Positions 23,440 to 35,358 of a stretch of 64,000 bases of DNA are shown here, one piece after another. Source of the DNA: Whalleya microplaca (lineage: Eukaryota; Ascomycota; Sordariomycetes; Xylariales; Xylariaceae); assembly GCA_022497155.1 (NCBI GenBank), contig MU385724.1, forward strand, positions 682,001-746,000. The letters are read 5' to 3'. The notes under the pieces are model-generated. The model had not been told where the DNA came from and did not search any database. It saw only the letters and a program-made list of their open reading frames with translations. The translations under genes were made by a program, and so were the position numbers. The stretch's first letter is position 1; every line of letters begins with the position of its first letter.

Positions 23440-24976
23440 GGTGCCGTCTTTGAGAGATGGGTCTAAAGGTATAGTGTGCTGCTGAGCGCAACCATGGCTG
23501 TGTTTCTCTGAGGGATCGATTGGTCGCTAGTAGGAGGCTATATAGCTTCGAGTTTATAGCCAACTATTCTGGGTGCTTTCATGCAACCCAAACCATAAGG
23601 CAGAGCAAAGATTTGCCACACCAATATGGGAAATACAACAGGCATATTATAATCATGTAGTCAGTGTTAGTACGGCTGAGAGGCTTGTTGCCGTTGTAAG
23701 TCACAAAGCAAACGATGCTTTGCCAAGTGCAGCTCAAGGTTACATGAATCTGCCTCAGACAAGAGATTGGATTAGGACGGAAAGTGAGGTCTACACCTGC
23801 AATATAGACATCGAAGTGTTATCGATTTTTGCTAAATAAGCACCTAGGTATTGGATAACTGGAATATCTCATATAAATATAGATAGTACCATACCTCAAC
23901 AAGACTATAGAATGGCTAACAACCTCTAGTGTTAGTACGTCAAACCATCTTGTGGCCGGGTCACGTTAAGCAAACGCCGGTAGGAAGTGTGTTAGGTACA
24001 AGTCAGCACACTGTTGCTGACCTGCATTGCTTGAGCTCGCCGTTTTCTTTCATAATTGGTTTTCATCGCCTAATGGTTTGCAAGTGTGCATGTATAACAT
24101 AGGTGCTCCAGGCACAGGGCTCCAGAGTTGGCACGATCCGGAAGGGCAGGCACTTAGGTCGCCCCCCGCCACATCATGTCCGCAGACATCGTCGTGCCAC
24201 ATGTTAGAGTTTGCTTGAGACGGATGTGCCTTTGAAGGCGAGGGCATCAGACCTACGGCTGAGTCTGAAGGGCACTAAACTGAGAGTGGAGAAGGAATAC
24301 TGAACATGTGAAAAAGAATTAATGTTAGATAGTATATCACGTAGTGCCGTTTCTTAATCTTGATAAGCTACGTTGTTCTGTCTATCTGGAACAAGACACA
24401 GTTTACGAGGGCTGACAAGGACGGTAGTAGAAGCAGTGTTTTAGTACACTAATCTTTTTCTTCGGTTCAAACTTGGTACCAAAGTGAGATATATCAGAGC
24501 TTAAACAATATCTAGAGTAGGATAGATAGGCGTTGATTGAAGAAAACTAGTTCCTTTAAGATTAAATATATCTAGAAAATAAGTTCTGTCAGAAGATCTA
24601 AATCAAAGCTAGAGACCATCACCGAGAAGCTACAGGGGGTGAACTACAACTGCCTCAATTATTAGTGTAATATTATAGACTTTCGAAGTTTTACACAATA
24701 AACTAAGTCTTCCTGTATGAGATAGTTCGTCTTTAAGAAGTAGGTACCTAATCCGTTCATCGCATTCTTTGAGTACCCATTTTGGTTCTTTGTTCCAATC
24801 TGCATGCCACTGCTGGAAACAGCACAATGCCATTCAATGTAGTATAATTCTAGAACTTCTTTTTAAATTGAATTTCCCCTGTATTTTCTATACAACAGGG
24901 TAGTGCCACTTGCCTCAATTATCCACATCACAGTGTTACTAGCCAAGCCCAGTCCACGACTGGCCCAGTAGCAACC
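23440..24976. other. Intergenic region, LysRS-like gene to kinase B
   Basis: AT-rich; no gene is supported. It lies between two divergently transcribed genes and should hold both promoters. Short open stretches show no motifs. Confidence 0.5.
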
Positions 24977-27900
24977 ATGGCGAATATCGACGAGTACAAG
25001 AAGCTCTGCCAAATAGCATCGTCGGAATTCGATGCATACCGCAGGGCTCCGATGTACCATTGGATTGGTCAAGCTACCATCGAGTCTAGACGATCGGTGT
25101 GGGAGGCGATTAATCTTCCGCTGAGCCGCCCGTATCCTCTATTTGAAGTAAACACAGCGATGAAATGGGAGAGGTACTTTCCGGCGAAGGGATCTAGACG
25201 TGGAGACATTACGGACCCGATACCTACTGGAGACCCGGATTTTGAGAGGGCCAAGTCGAAATACAGACAGGCTCAGGAATTCTTCGAGGGCCAGTGTCGA
25301 TTCGAGCTACAGAAAGTACTGGGGTGGGGAGGAAGTAAGTCATCTCTGGATGCTCTGGAGTCTTTTTAGTGTCTTCTTCTGTTTCCAAAGAACCTCCCCT
25401 AGTTCAGAAATAAATACAACTTTAGAGTATTGAAACGCATCAGTAGTCTCTTTTGTCATATATAGATAAGTAATGACTGACCCTGAGCTTCCTAGTGGGA
25501 TTCGCACTCCATTACAGATACCACGCCGATAATGAAACGAACCCGCAAAGTGCCTACAGAGACATCGTAGCTAAGATAGCACTCAAATCAGCGAATGATT
25601 TCGAGTCAGACAGCCTTCGCAAAGAAGAGAAATCAATGAGGGTAAGACATATGTCGCCTTTGTGGTTGCGTAGTAGGTGTTGACAGTTGTGTAGAAAGTG
25701 TATAGGGCAGCACACTGTATTCAAATGATAAGGCCAGAGGAAGTTGGCCAGCCAAGCCTGCAGCGTTTCGTCGATCCGCCCACCATCGATGACTCGTCTG
25801 ATGAGTCACAGTCCAGCGGAGATGAAAGCATGGACGAAGCACCCCCTCCGAAGAAACCTAGACGAGATCTCACCGCTGAGGAACAACAGGCAAAAGATAA
25901 AAAAAGGCAACGAAGAATTGAGCTTTACGGGAGAGACCTCCAGATGCGAAGATACAAACCACGAAGGGACTACTTGCTCCTCGAATTCGTCGAGAATGGC
26001 GACGTTGACACGCTGCTGATTAGACTTATGAACGAAGCAGGGAAAGGTGTTTCAAAAATTCCCAATAGGGTCCTTTGGGCAATCTGGCTTTGCTGTAAGT
26101 CGAGGATATGTGATAGAACTACACACCCCTTACTCTAAACTCATCAATCTGTATAGTGGTTAGAGCCTGTGTCGCGATGAAGTATCCTCCCCGGAAGTTC
26201 CACCCGAACCGACCCAAACCCCCAAAGGGGCCTCTACCGGGTGCTTTCGACGAAGATGTTGTCCGTTCAACTCCCGAATTAATGCAGTCAGAAAATATTG
26301 TAGCCAGGATGTTCAACTACAAAGAATATAACAGGAAGTTACAGGAACATAACAATACGACAGCAGATCTAATCGAGGAGATCCCTCCACCCGAAAAGAG
26401 ATGGAGAGCGAGTAATATAGTACACTTTGACATAGATCCCAGCAACTGTAAGTTCTTGAAGCTATAGTGTAAGATCTATTTACTTATAAAAGTTTAGTAT
26501 TCATCGGTAGCCTCGAAAAGGTGCTTGGGACTGAAGATGATGAAGGAACTGGCGACTCTTCAAAAGGTACAGAATAAAACTAAGGCACTTCTAGGTTGAC
26601 TTATATCAGCTAAGTAGACAGGCAATGGACTGACAAAAGATGATGCAGATACTAAAGGAAAGGGAACGGAAGTGCCAGTGTCTCGCAAGAGACGCTATGA
26701 TCAGAAGCTGCCTGACAGGGCAGAAGGGGAACATGATATCGTGCCAAGGTTCAAGGTATACCTAGGATTTACTCAGACTTGAAAGACTAGTCAAAGCTGA
26801 CTTGCCAATCTTCAGCTGGCAGATTTCGGATTAGCTCGTAACGTCAAAAAAGAAAAACGCAAGTTAGTGATAAGCTTTTCTCTATAACACGGAAGCTTTG
26901 CTCATAGATTTATAGTTCGTATTATTTCTACAGACGCAAAGTAGGCAAGATTGGCTTTCTTGCGCCGGTGAGTCTATCGAAGCCCGTAAAGTTGCTGCGG
27001 GAAACGAGGCTAACTAAAAGAAAATCTAGGAACAATTCGGTCCGGAGTGGGATTTAGTCCCTGCTCAACCAGACGGGCCAGAAGCGAGTGAGTCTCAAGT
27101 TGCTGGGAACTATGGATCAGCGACAAATGTTTGGGGCATTGCATTGGTAGGCCATGGAGCTCCGGATTTGCTCTGATTCATGTATACTGACTTATGTAAA
27201 GACGATGTGGATAATAATAACCCAACGAGACCCGCCTCTTCCACCTCGGGCTCAGGTGCCTCTGGGAGTAAAACTCCCATCTCCGTCAGGAATTGCAGAA
27301 GGGAATGTGTTTGATATTGATGCCTTTCTGGCGGCAGTACACCCTGATAAAAGTGTGTCGTATTGTCCCTTGCTCATGGACCCGAACAATCAATTCGAAT
27401 ACATCGACGAGGACCTACGTCTTGCAATATACGAAAGCATGTATCACCGGCCTAATGACCGCCCATCAGTCGAGGATTTGTTGGAGGAAGCGAAGGAAGG
27501 CATAGCAAAGCCATTTCCGGGCGAGACCGACGAGTATATCAAGGATTGGGTCCAGAAATTCATCTACAATGGACCAGTTCGAGAGGAGAACGAGGGTGAG
27601 TTAGGTCCCATTGTCTTCCCTTTTTGCTTGACTTGCCTCCTAAAAGATAAATGATCGGCTTATAAATCACAACGAACATCACTGAGGGGAAGACTTTGCT
27701 CACGTTGGCCATAGGTAAGCCCGATGGAGGCGATGGAGACGATAAAGGTGATGGTGGTGATGGTGGTGATGGTGGTGATGGTGGTGATGGTGGTGATGGT
27801 GGTGATGGTGGTGATGGTGGTGATGGTGGTGATGGTGGTGATGGTGGTAATGGTGGTGATGGTGGTGATGGTGGTGATGGAGGCGATGGAGGTAATGGAG

Positions 27901-29027
27901 GCGATGGAGGTGATGGAGGTGATGGAGGTAATGGAAGCAATGGAGGTGATAAAGGTGATGGAGGTAATGACGGCGATAAAGGTGATGGGGGTGGTGGGGA
28001 TAGCGGAGGCGATCCGATGGAACTAGATGAAGGCAATAAAGGTGGCAGCGGTGATAAAGGTGACGGAGACAGTAAAGATGATAAAGGGGATGGAGGTGGC
28101 GGGAATGATAAGGGTGGTGGAGGTAGTGGAGGCGACGCAGACGACAATGGTGATAGAGGTGATGGGGGCGATGGAGGAGATGGGGGTGATAAAGGCGATG
28201 GCGGTAGTAAAGGTGATAAAGGTGCTGGAGGTGCTGGAGGTGACGGAGACGATAAAGGTGATCAAAAGGATGGAGGTGATGGAGGTGATGGAGGTGATGG
28301 AGGTGATAAGGGTAGCGGAGGCGATCCGATGGAGCTAGATGAAGGCAACAAAGGCGATGGTGGTGATGGAGGCGGAGGAGACGTAGGCAAAGGTGATGAT
28401 GGCGGAGGAGATGTAGGCAAAGGTGACGGTGACGGAGGAGACGGAGGCCCGCCGCCACCTCCTACTGGTGATAAGGGTGGTTCGTCAGGGGGCCCTCCTC
28501 GTGATCCTCCTGCCGGTTCACCTGGTGGTCCGACTCTCGAACAGCTGCAACAGCAGTTCAGCCAAGATTTCCCTGCAGGCTATGACCGAATGAAGAATTG
28601 GAGCCCCAAAGGGGTGCAAGCTGGGCTTCGGGCCATCCAGGATAGTCTTGAACACCAGTTACAACCAGAGAATTTGCCGACTGTGAAGGAGCTGACGCAG
28701 ATACATGATCAGCTGCTTATAGAAGGGAAGTTCAGTGACCTCGGCGTTACAGACAAGCCAGAACAGGACTCCAAAGAGGGCGAACAATTCTTTACGCGAC
28801 TCAGCGCGGTTCTCCACCAATGGGGTCAGACAGTTGGGCATAACTTGCAGCTTGGCTGGATTGAGCCGCAAGGTGCATTTACCACCCAGTTCTGTGCACC
28901 GTCTCCAGATCCCAAGTCCCCACGTACGATCTGGATATACCACGACACTAGCAGAGGGAGGATGAGCAATGATCCCATAGAGGTCAGCTGGAATATTCAC
29001 GAAGGCCTTTTTCCAATCCCGAAATAA
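24977..29027 (+). CDS. Kinase B: multi-domain protein kinase with Gly-Asp tract and novel C-terminal domain
   Basis: Eleven exons in consistent phase (24977-25334, 25496-25641, 25695-26094, 26157-26447, 26498-26566, 26622-26755, 26816-26862, 26934-26967, 27030-27146, 27202-27595, 27715-29027) give 1100 aa. Kinase landmarks are intact: Gly-loop VLGWGGMGFAL (about 114-124, split by intron 1), Lys in IVAKIAL (about K146), hinge-like YLLLEFVENGDV, catalytic loop HFDIDPSN (Asp about 393, Asn about 398), ADFGLAR (Asp about 469), APEQF, TNVWGIAL and RPNDRPSVEDLLEE. Long inserts sit before the hinge (acidic, Ser-rich) and before the catalytic loop. From about 664 to 930 is a Gly-Asp-Lys tract of GGD repeats, followed by Pro-rich sequence and a C-terminal domain (about 940-1100) resembling kinase A's. 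Exon 3 is 400 nt and exon 7 is 47 nt in both genes, confirming paralogy. It probably has Ser/Thr kinase activity; substrate unknown. Confidence 0.85.
27736..28450 (+). repeat. Exonic GGTGAT minisatellite encoding (GGD)n
   Basis: A run of GGTGATGGT units, nearly perfect at 27750-27850 and more variable afterwards with GATAAAGGT and GATGGAGGC variants. It keeps the frame of kinase B and encodes Gly-Gly-Asp triplets with interspersed Lys and Asn. Two copies of a longer unit encoding GGDPMELDEGNKG occur at about 28008 and 28320, showing that large segments were duplicated. Confidence 0.9.
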
Positions 29028-31134
29028 TCAACCATGTTAGATTAATCATTGCTGTATATAGAGAAGAATTGTAGAATAACCACCCGACTTGTTTCGTGGG
29101 TGGAAATCTAACGTTATTAATATCGAGATAGGTCGTGTGTCGGGGGACGGTGAGTTGAGGCTCGGAGAAGTGCCATCGCTACAGCTGCCAGGTATCGAAA
29201 ATGACAAGTAGCCGAATCTCGGCACCGATTGCAATTGAATCGCCCGGCCGAAATGTCGGCGGCGGATTGCTATGGTTTGGTTCCTATTATTTGCAGGTAT
29301 CCAGCCCTGACTGCTGATCAGCGAGCTAGCTGAGATTGATTGTCAAAAGAACGGGTCAGTATCTAGATGAGGTGCGAACTTCATGTGTGTGCCTTGCTAG
29401 AAATAGCATGGTTACCCAGTATTACCCATTGGGAATAAATAATGGCGTTCACTGCCGCGCGTCGATCAATAGTTTTTCATGCAAATCCGTAAGCACGCTC
29501 GCCGTCTATTGTACTCCATATTATATAGTGATGTCAATATTATTAGAGGCTTTTGCACATTACATGTACGATCCGAAAAGCGGCCAGGTTCAATCGGCCG
29601 TTCGGATTTATCCTGAGGCAACGTGTTCGGAGCTGTCAGCTAGTCAATAAATCGTCTCTCGCGCTCAGTCAGCGCGCAGCCTCACGCCGATCGCTGATCC
29701 GGTTGGCGTCAGCTACTTAAGTTTATGAGGGACCGACTTGGATAGGAAGCAATCAGGCAATCATGGTATTTATTTGGAAACATGTCACTCCGTGCACAGT
29801 TGGGATGAATATCTGATCAAGGCTTCTCAACTGGTCAGTGGTCAGTGTCTGGATCGAGCAAGGATCCGGGGTCTTAGATAATAAAGCTTATTGCTGACAT
29901 GGGTTGCACTATGTATGGTAATAATTGGCCTTGCGGGTAGAGAGACTATGCTTGTTAGTCGCAACATGAAACATGAAATAAGGGGGAGCTGGACTGGGCA
30001 GAGTAGATCGTGGGATTCAGCCATGATGCCGTAGTAGGTAGGTGTTTAGGTGTCGTAGCTTTAAACTTGGCCTCTAATAAGAAGAGATGTGGTCAAGGTG
30101 GTGATGCAAAAACAGGGGTTAGGTATTTTTGTAGGAGTTTATAGATAGAACAAGATCCTTGGGGAGTCCCGCTAAACCTAATTGGACGGGTGCGGGGTGA
30201 CTACTACGTATGTACCTGGCTCCCATGTAGACTAGGCAGTATACAAATAGGTGCGAACTAAAGTGCCCCCCTTTTTACTCCTTTCGGTACCGTTCACTAT
30301 CAATCTCTCTCGATCCTATGAAAAGCCATTTCATCCAATAACGATGCCTTCTCTCCCCATGGGTTAAAGCTTAAAGACATTGTGCGGAATGAGGAAATGA
30401 TAACTTGTTCAGCATCCTAAGCAATGTTGGTTGGGCTGACAGCTTGATTACGTGGGTCAGTCAGTTACCAACTGCGCCTCCAGCACCCCTACGCCGCATC
30501 GCACCATGGCCCAGTGCCCAGTTCGCGAGCCATCTTCATTGCGTCATATAGAATAAGATAAGCTGTGTTTAGAGTTGATGATCTTTAATAAACCTGGCCC
30601 TTTGATATGGTTGTCCATCTTAGGACTGAGTCTCAGAAGTTACCGGATTCAGTCTAGTCGGCCGCTCTATGATTAGAAAATGTATACAGTAGCCTGAACT
30701 CTTAGCTAGAGGCAACTCCCGTCTTCTCAATTAAGCTCATGACAGGCAAATGCTAACCTAAAACTACCTTGAGGAACTGGTTCAAGCCACCACGGCAACT
30801 AGTGGAAGGTGAATATGATCTACAAACAGTCGATCTCGCTAGGATTTAGTCCTGGTTGGATTCTATTCCTGCAAGGGCCCACACCAACAATGAGGATGCT
30901 GTGGACACCTTCTATCACTAGCATTCACGTCAGCCGTATGTAGGTGATGTGAGGAGGCAGCTCATAGCATGGTCTCAGCAATGTCATTGGCCTATATATA
31001 CATAGCTAGTTTCCTCAAACTCAAAACCATTCTCTAGCACCATCACAACACCACAGTCCGATTATATATCCTCCCTTCCAACTCACGATCCGAAGTCAAA
31101 GTTAACCCATCTAACACGAACGACAACATTCACA
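29028..31134. other. Intergenic region downstream of kinase B
   Basis: No gene is supported. The sequence is AT-rich to neutral with frequent stops in every frame. The right end holds the promoter of the secreted His-rich protein gene. Confidence 0.5.
30992..31000 (+). promoter_or_regulatory. Probable TATA box of the His-rich secreted protein gene
   Basis: CTATATATA lies about 140 bp upstream of the ATG at 31135, followed by a C/A-rich leader typical of fungal 5' UTRs. The Pro-rich secreted gene at 43624 has a TATA-like box at a similar distance. Confidence 0.45.
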
Positions 31135-31778
31135 ATGAAGACCTCGTCCCTGGTTTCTATTTTCCTTGGTATCTGCCTGACGGGCGTCCAGGCCGACCTA
31201 CCTTACCATGAGCCTGACATGATGCGTATGTAGCCTAGGAAACATTACTATTAGGGCCGTGAAATCTAACTGGCCTGACAGAACGCGACAGCCCGCCTAT
31301 CCTGTCTTCAGGCAGCCGAAGCTGGCACCACCACAGACCTCCCCCTACTGGCACGGGGCTTCCTCACTTCACCCTTCCTGGTGGCCAACATCATCACCCG
31401 CCCCCAACAGGGTACCCTCACCACCCTCACCACCCACACGGCACGGGTTCGAGCCACGTACCGCACCACACCGGGAAGCCAAAGTACACCCACAGCCGCC
31501 ACAGCACATTCAAGACCGTCACCGGAACCGGAAACCAGCACCACCATACCGGTACTGGTACTGGTCCCGTCATCCCGAGGGCTTCTCTAGTGCCATGCAA
31601 GACTAAGGCCGACTGCACTCACATTGCTTGCGCTGCTGTTATGCCGATCGAAGGACCCAGATGCCTCCAGGGCCGCGAGGGAAAGTGAGTTGTGACCTTC
31701 TCCAAGCTAATATTTATGCAATGCTAATTATCTTATAGGTACTGCGGATGCGGCCCCGTTTCAGAGACTCAGGATTAA
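31135..31778 (+). CDS. Small secreted His-rich protein with six-cysteine C-terminus
   Basis: Three exons (31135-31225, 31282-31684, 31739-31778) join in consistent phase to 177 aa. The start MKTSSLVSIFLGICLTGVQA is a clear signal peptide of about 20 residues. The middle is rich in His, Pro, Gly and Thr (HHH, HHPHHPHG and TGTGTG runs), which could bind metal ions or cell-wall material. The last 42 residues hold all six mature-region cysteines at about 136, 142, 147, 158, 167 and 169 (spacing x5, x4, x10, x8, x1), ending in KYCGCG, suggesting a small disulfide-bonded fold. Introns have GTATGT and GTGAGT donors with CAG/TAG acceptors. I recognise no family. Size, secretion and cysteines fit an effector-like, antimicrobial or wall protein; this is inference. 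Confidence 0.8.
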
Positions 31779-33137
31779 GAATCGTTGTGTATCAGTTATA
31801 AAGTCTTGAGAGGCAATCTCATGGATGCATGCGTGGTTGCTATCGTTCATATCTAAGGGAACTCCACTGTATATATGGGCATCTTGGTGCTTGGCTGAAC
31901 ATCTGCCACATGTTGGAATCAGGAAGATTGTTTTTTAGAAGTTTTTTCTCAACGGTCCTTATTGTACTACTATTAGATGGGGTTTTGAAAAGTCCATGTC
32001 CTTACCCAAGTCTTCTTTTTTTGAAAGTTGTCGTGAACCGTAAACCTAAATGTGAAGCTCTGTCCGATATTCTATTGCATTTTTTTACCTATTTCATCGA
32101 TTTTACAGGAACGCGAAATAATGGTGGTCCTCCCGCCGACGATTTGGACCGATGAGCTGTAATCAATTCATGAGCAAAAAGCTTCTGACTTGTATTGAGA
32201 TAATGTAGGAGAAGCCTTAGCTACCCATAGTTGATAGACTGAATACAGTGCTGTCAGTCTGTAACAAAGAATACTTATCCCGCGTGGCCAAGAGCAAGCT
32301 GACGCGGATGGCTACGTATCGAACGCCACAGAGGGCTTTTTGAGGTGTGTGAGTTGCGTAAATACGTAATCTCGAGGTTCCACGAGAATTAGGGGCTAGC
32401 TCTTTCGATGCCAAATTGGGCTGTCCAATTGCTTGGATCAAATATGAAAGCCGTCTGGAGTCACTAGTATGGTTCGCAGGCAGCCACTGGTTTAATTTAT
32501 ACTCTAGCCCCTGTTTTAGGTGGCCTATTAAATTATGAGCCCCCGAATTGATCATGAGATGTGTTCACGGCAACTTGCGGTATTTCTCGATACTCTCATT
32601 CGTATTTAGGGCTATTGCTTATCGGTTATCTCCGCCAAATGAGAGCCTTCGCTATCCAATTCTCTTCCTATGTAAGCACACCTACGTACACTCCTCGACG
32701 TCTTCACTTTTGAGATGGATATATGGTTTGAATTCTACAAATTTAAAGCTATATAGACAATGATTCAGTTGCATTTAGACGTTTGAAGCATCGAAGTTCA
32801 TTGTGTCATAGATAATGTTAATCATCAAGTGTGTGTCGAGTCTTATACGATTATCTAGTCTGCGCCATGTAATGACCAGCCTCCTAGTTGCAAGTGTAAC
32901 ATATATCGATATATGCTTTGATTGTAATATTGTAATCTGACATCTTATCTTATGGTAGATGAGATAACTTGAACCTGTGGTACACTTACCAATATAAAAC
33001 AGGAAGCAGTGCTACCAAATAATTTTCTACTCATATTATGCATCTGATAAGCAGTTTTTCTTAATACCATTAGCTAGTATTGCACAAGTCCACCAGTGAT
33101 AAGCGAAGGACCGAATCAATGCACATAATATACTCAT
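31779..33137. other. AT-rich intergenic region
   Basis: No gene is seen. Stops are frequent in all frames, and AT content rises towards the LTR element that begins at 33138. Confidence 0.5.
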
Positions 33138-33352
33138 TGTCACACTTACAACTAAAGGGACAGCGCGCAGCTCTAAATAAGAGGTCTTAAATTGACTATA
33201 TTGTAAGCTCTAAGGAGGAGGAAAAACCAGTTGTATGTGAGGAGGCCTAAGGCACCTAAATACCCTAATGGAGCCTCGGATCGGATTAACTGTTAATCCG
33301 GTAGACCCTTATAACAGCCCTTATAACAACTTCTGAGCCTAGCTCTATAACA
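33138..33352 (-). repeat. LTR, left copy of element 1
   Basis: 215 bp, matching 35144-35358 and 62310-62526. Its inner end reads CTCTATAACA where the other copies read CTCTGTGACA, consistent with G-to-A changes on this strand. Confidence 0.92.
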
Positions 33353-34199
33353 TACCCCCTAGGGGTTTAAAATAACCTAAGGGTATCCTAAAGGCCTATT
33401 CCTCCAAGCTTTCCCTACCCCCGAGGCTGCCAAAATCAAGCTCTAAATAATAACTAAATGCCCTAACTCTTTCAGCAGTTCCTAAAAGGTGCCTAACCTC
33501 TAGAATGCGTAAGAGGTACTTATAAAGCTACTGTTCGAAAAAACAAAAATAAAAGCCCAGGCTTTTTTAGTAGTTCCTAAAAGGGTCGGACCTTAAAAAT
33601 GCGTAAAAGGCACTTATAAAGCTCCCTAAAAGGTCCCCTTATAAATCGTTATCTAGGGGATCCTTAAGGTATATAACGATAGCACCTTAACCGTATATCC
33701 AGCCGTCAGATTACAATATATTAATCGATTATACAAAAAGGAAAATTACTTAATAGGTTAATAGGTTAATAAAAAACTTAACTTTATTAGTCTTACGCTT
33801 ACCGCCTTAGCAGTATCAGCTCACGAATTTGTTAGAAATTTTAAGATTTTCTTAATTCCCCTAATTCCCTTAAAAAAGCTTCGTTTTTAACTCTACCTAT
33901 TAAGGCATATTAAGCCTCCTTTTAATAACAGAGCATCATATCGGATTAGGGGGATTAGAGAGTTTCGAGAAGGTGGTGCTATTAACGGCATACAGCAGCC
34001 TCCTATAACTCTCTAAAGACTATTCGTAAGTATGTAACTAATTTGATATATAGAAATAATAGAAGCTCCTAAAGTAACTCTCGTTTCTTATACCGCCGAG
34101 CGTTATAAATATTTAATTCTCATTATCGATTAGGCTTTTTTACCGAAAAATTATACCGAACTACTTTCTGTACTACTTTAGGGACATTTCGGGAATCCT

Positions 34200-34680
34200 T
34201 AAGGCTTTATAACGCGCTAACTTTATAAACTACTAATTAGCCCAGTCTGGTAAAAGCTTCTAAAGCAAGCTTAAAAAATTCCGTACAGCCAGCTACCCCT
34301 AAATCTCAGGAATATTATAGGCCTTAACTTTAGCGTAAGCCTCCCTCCAGTTATTAAGCTAAATTTTAAGCCGTATCAAACTTAGCCGCGCCGATTGGAG
34401 TATTTGAAAATACCTAACGCATACGACATTTAAGATGTTCTAATCTAATAGGGCCAGCTAATCTTTTAAGGTACGTAAAATTCTCTAAATTATAGGCTCT
34501 TTATCCTAAAGAAAGTCCAGCTTAAAAAGGGCTGCTAAAAGGAACTTCGAAATAACAGTAGCTAAAATCTAATTTTAGATAGCTATATATCGGGACGAGG
34601 TCGAGAACCATTCGATTAATTTTATTAGGTAGTTCTTACGTTCGTTATCGTATTTAGCCTTAAGATTCTTACGCGTAAAA
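34200..34680 (-). pseudogene. Gag-like remnant of the LTR element
   Basis: On the minus strand near 34589-34645 the frame reads ERKNYLIKLIEWFSTSSRYI, then AI followed by TAA and TAG at positions where other residues, probably Gln and Trp, are expected. Several further TAGs follow at probable Trp sites before a WREAYAKVKAYNIPEIW-like stretch near 34310. The W...W...EV pattern resembles the gag proteins of fungal LTR elements. The stops arise from C-to-T/G-to-A changes, so the gene is dead. Superfamily assignment is uncertain. Confidence 0.5.
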
Positions 34681-35143
34681 ATCGTTAGAAACTTTAGCTC
34701 AGTATCCTATATAGCCTTATTAAGTCCCCTTTATGTAATAACCTAATTTTCGTATTCTTACTAACGACAGCTAGTTTTAGCTAAATTAACAGACTCGAGC
34801 GTGAGGGCCTGTAAAGCTCCCGACAGCAGATAATAATTACTATTAGAGGCATCGGGATCGATTTAATCCCATAAGCTACGCTAGCGAGCGTAGGTACGTA
34901 ACTAAATAAACTAATCGGTCCAATCGTTAGAACAGGTAAGCTTGACGCTAGTAGGTACGGAAGCATTAAAATCGTTAATAATAAATAGTTTTATAGCTAA
35001 AAAATCGATCTTAAAAAAATCAGGTAATTTAGGAATGGAATTAAAAAATCGAAAAAATCGGACAAAAGCTAAAAAAGCTACGCGCCGTTAGTTATTAAGT
35101 AGACAACATAATCAGCAGCTTAAGCGGCAACCGGGCTTATAAC

Positions 35144-35358
35144 TGTTACACTTACAACTAAAGGGACAGCGCGCAGCTTTAAATAGGAGGTCTTAAATTA
35201 ACTATATTGTAAGCTTTAAGGAGGAGGAAAAACCAGTTGTATATGAGGAGGCCTAGGGCACCTAAATACCCTAATGGAGCCTCGGATCGGATTAACTGTT
35301 GATCCGGTGGACCCCTATAACAGCCTTTATAACAACCTCTGAGCCTGGCTCTGTGACA
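35144..35358 (-). repeat. LTR, right copy of element 1
   Basis: 215 bp, beginning TGTTACACTTAC (C-to-T against the other copies) and ending CTCTGTGACA before the CTTAT flank. Confidence 0.92.

Larger units (their letters stand above)
33138..35358 (-). mobile_element. Complete short LTR retroelement, copy 1 (2.2 kb), degraded
   Basis: Two 215-bp direct repeats (33138-33352 and 35144-35358) bound a 1.8-kb internal region. The LTR begins TGTCACACTTAC and ends with TGTGACA (inverted ends). The flanks are CTCAT at 33133-33137 and CTTAT at 35359-35363, a probable 5-bp target-site duplication with one C/T change. A candidate polypurine tract (AGGGGGT, minus strand) adjoins the left LTR and a gag-like remnant reads on the minus strand, so the element is oriented minus. 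LTR differences are mostly C/T and G/A transitions and the interior is TA-rich, as after RIP. At 2.2 kb there is no room for pol, so it is non-autonomous. A second copy starts at 62310. Confidence 0.9.

Noticed and set aside
27560..28458. Long open frames on the minus strand across the kinase B repeat (Pro/Ser-rich and His/Leu-rich)
   Set aside because: They are antisense readings of the (GGTGAT)n tract; the repeat has no stops in several frames.
33138..35358. Element 1 as a DNA transposon or MITE
   Set aside because: The terminal 215-bp repeats are direct, not inverted, with a 5-bp target duplication and a gag-like remnant, which fits an LTR element.
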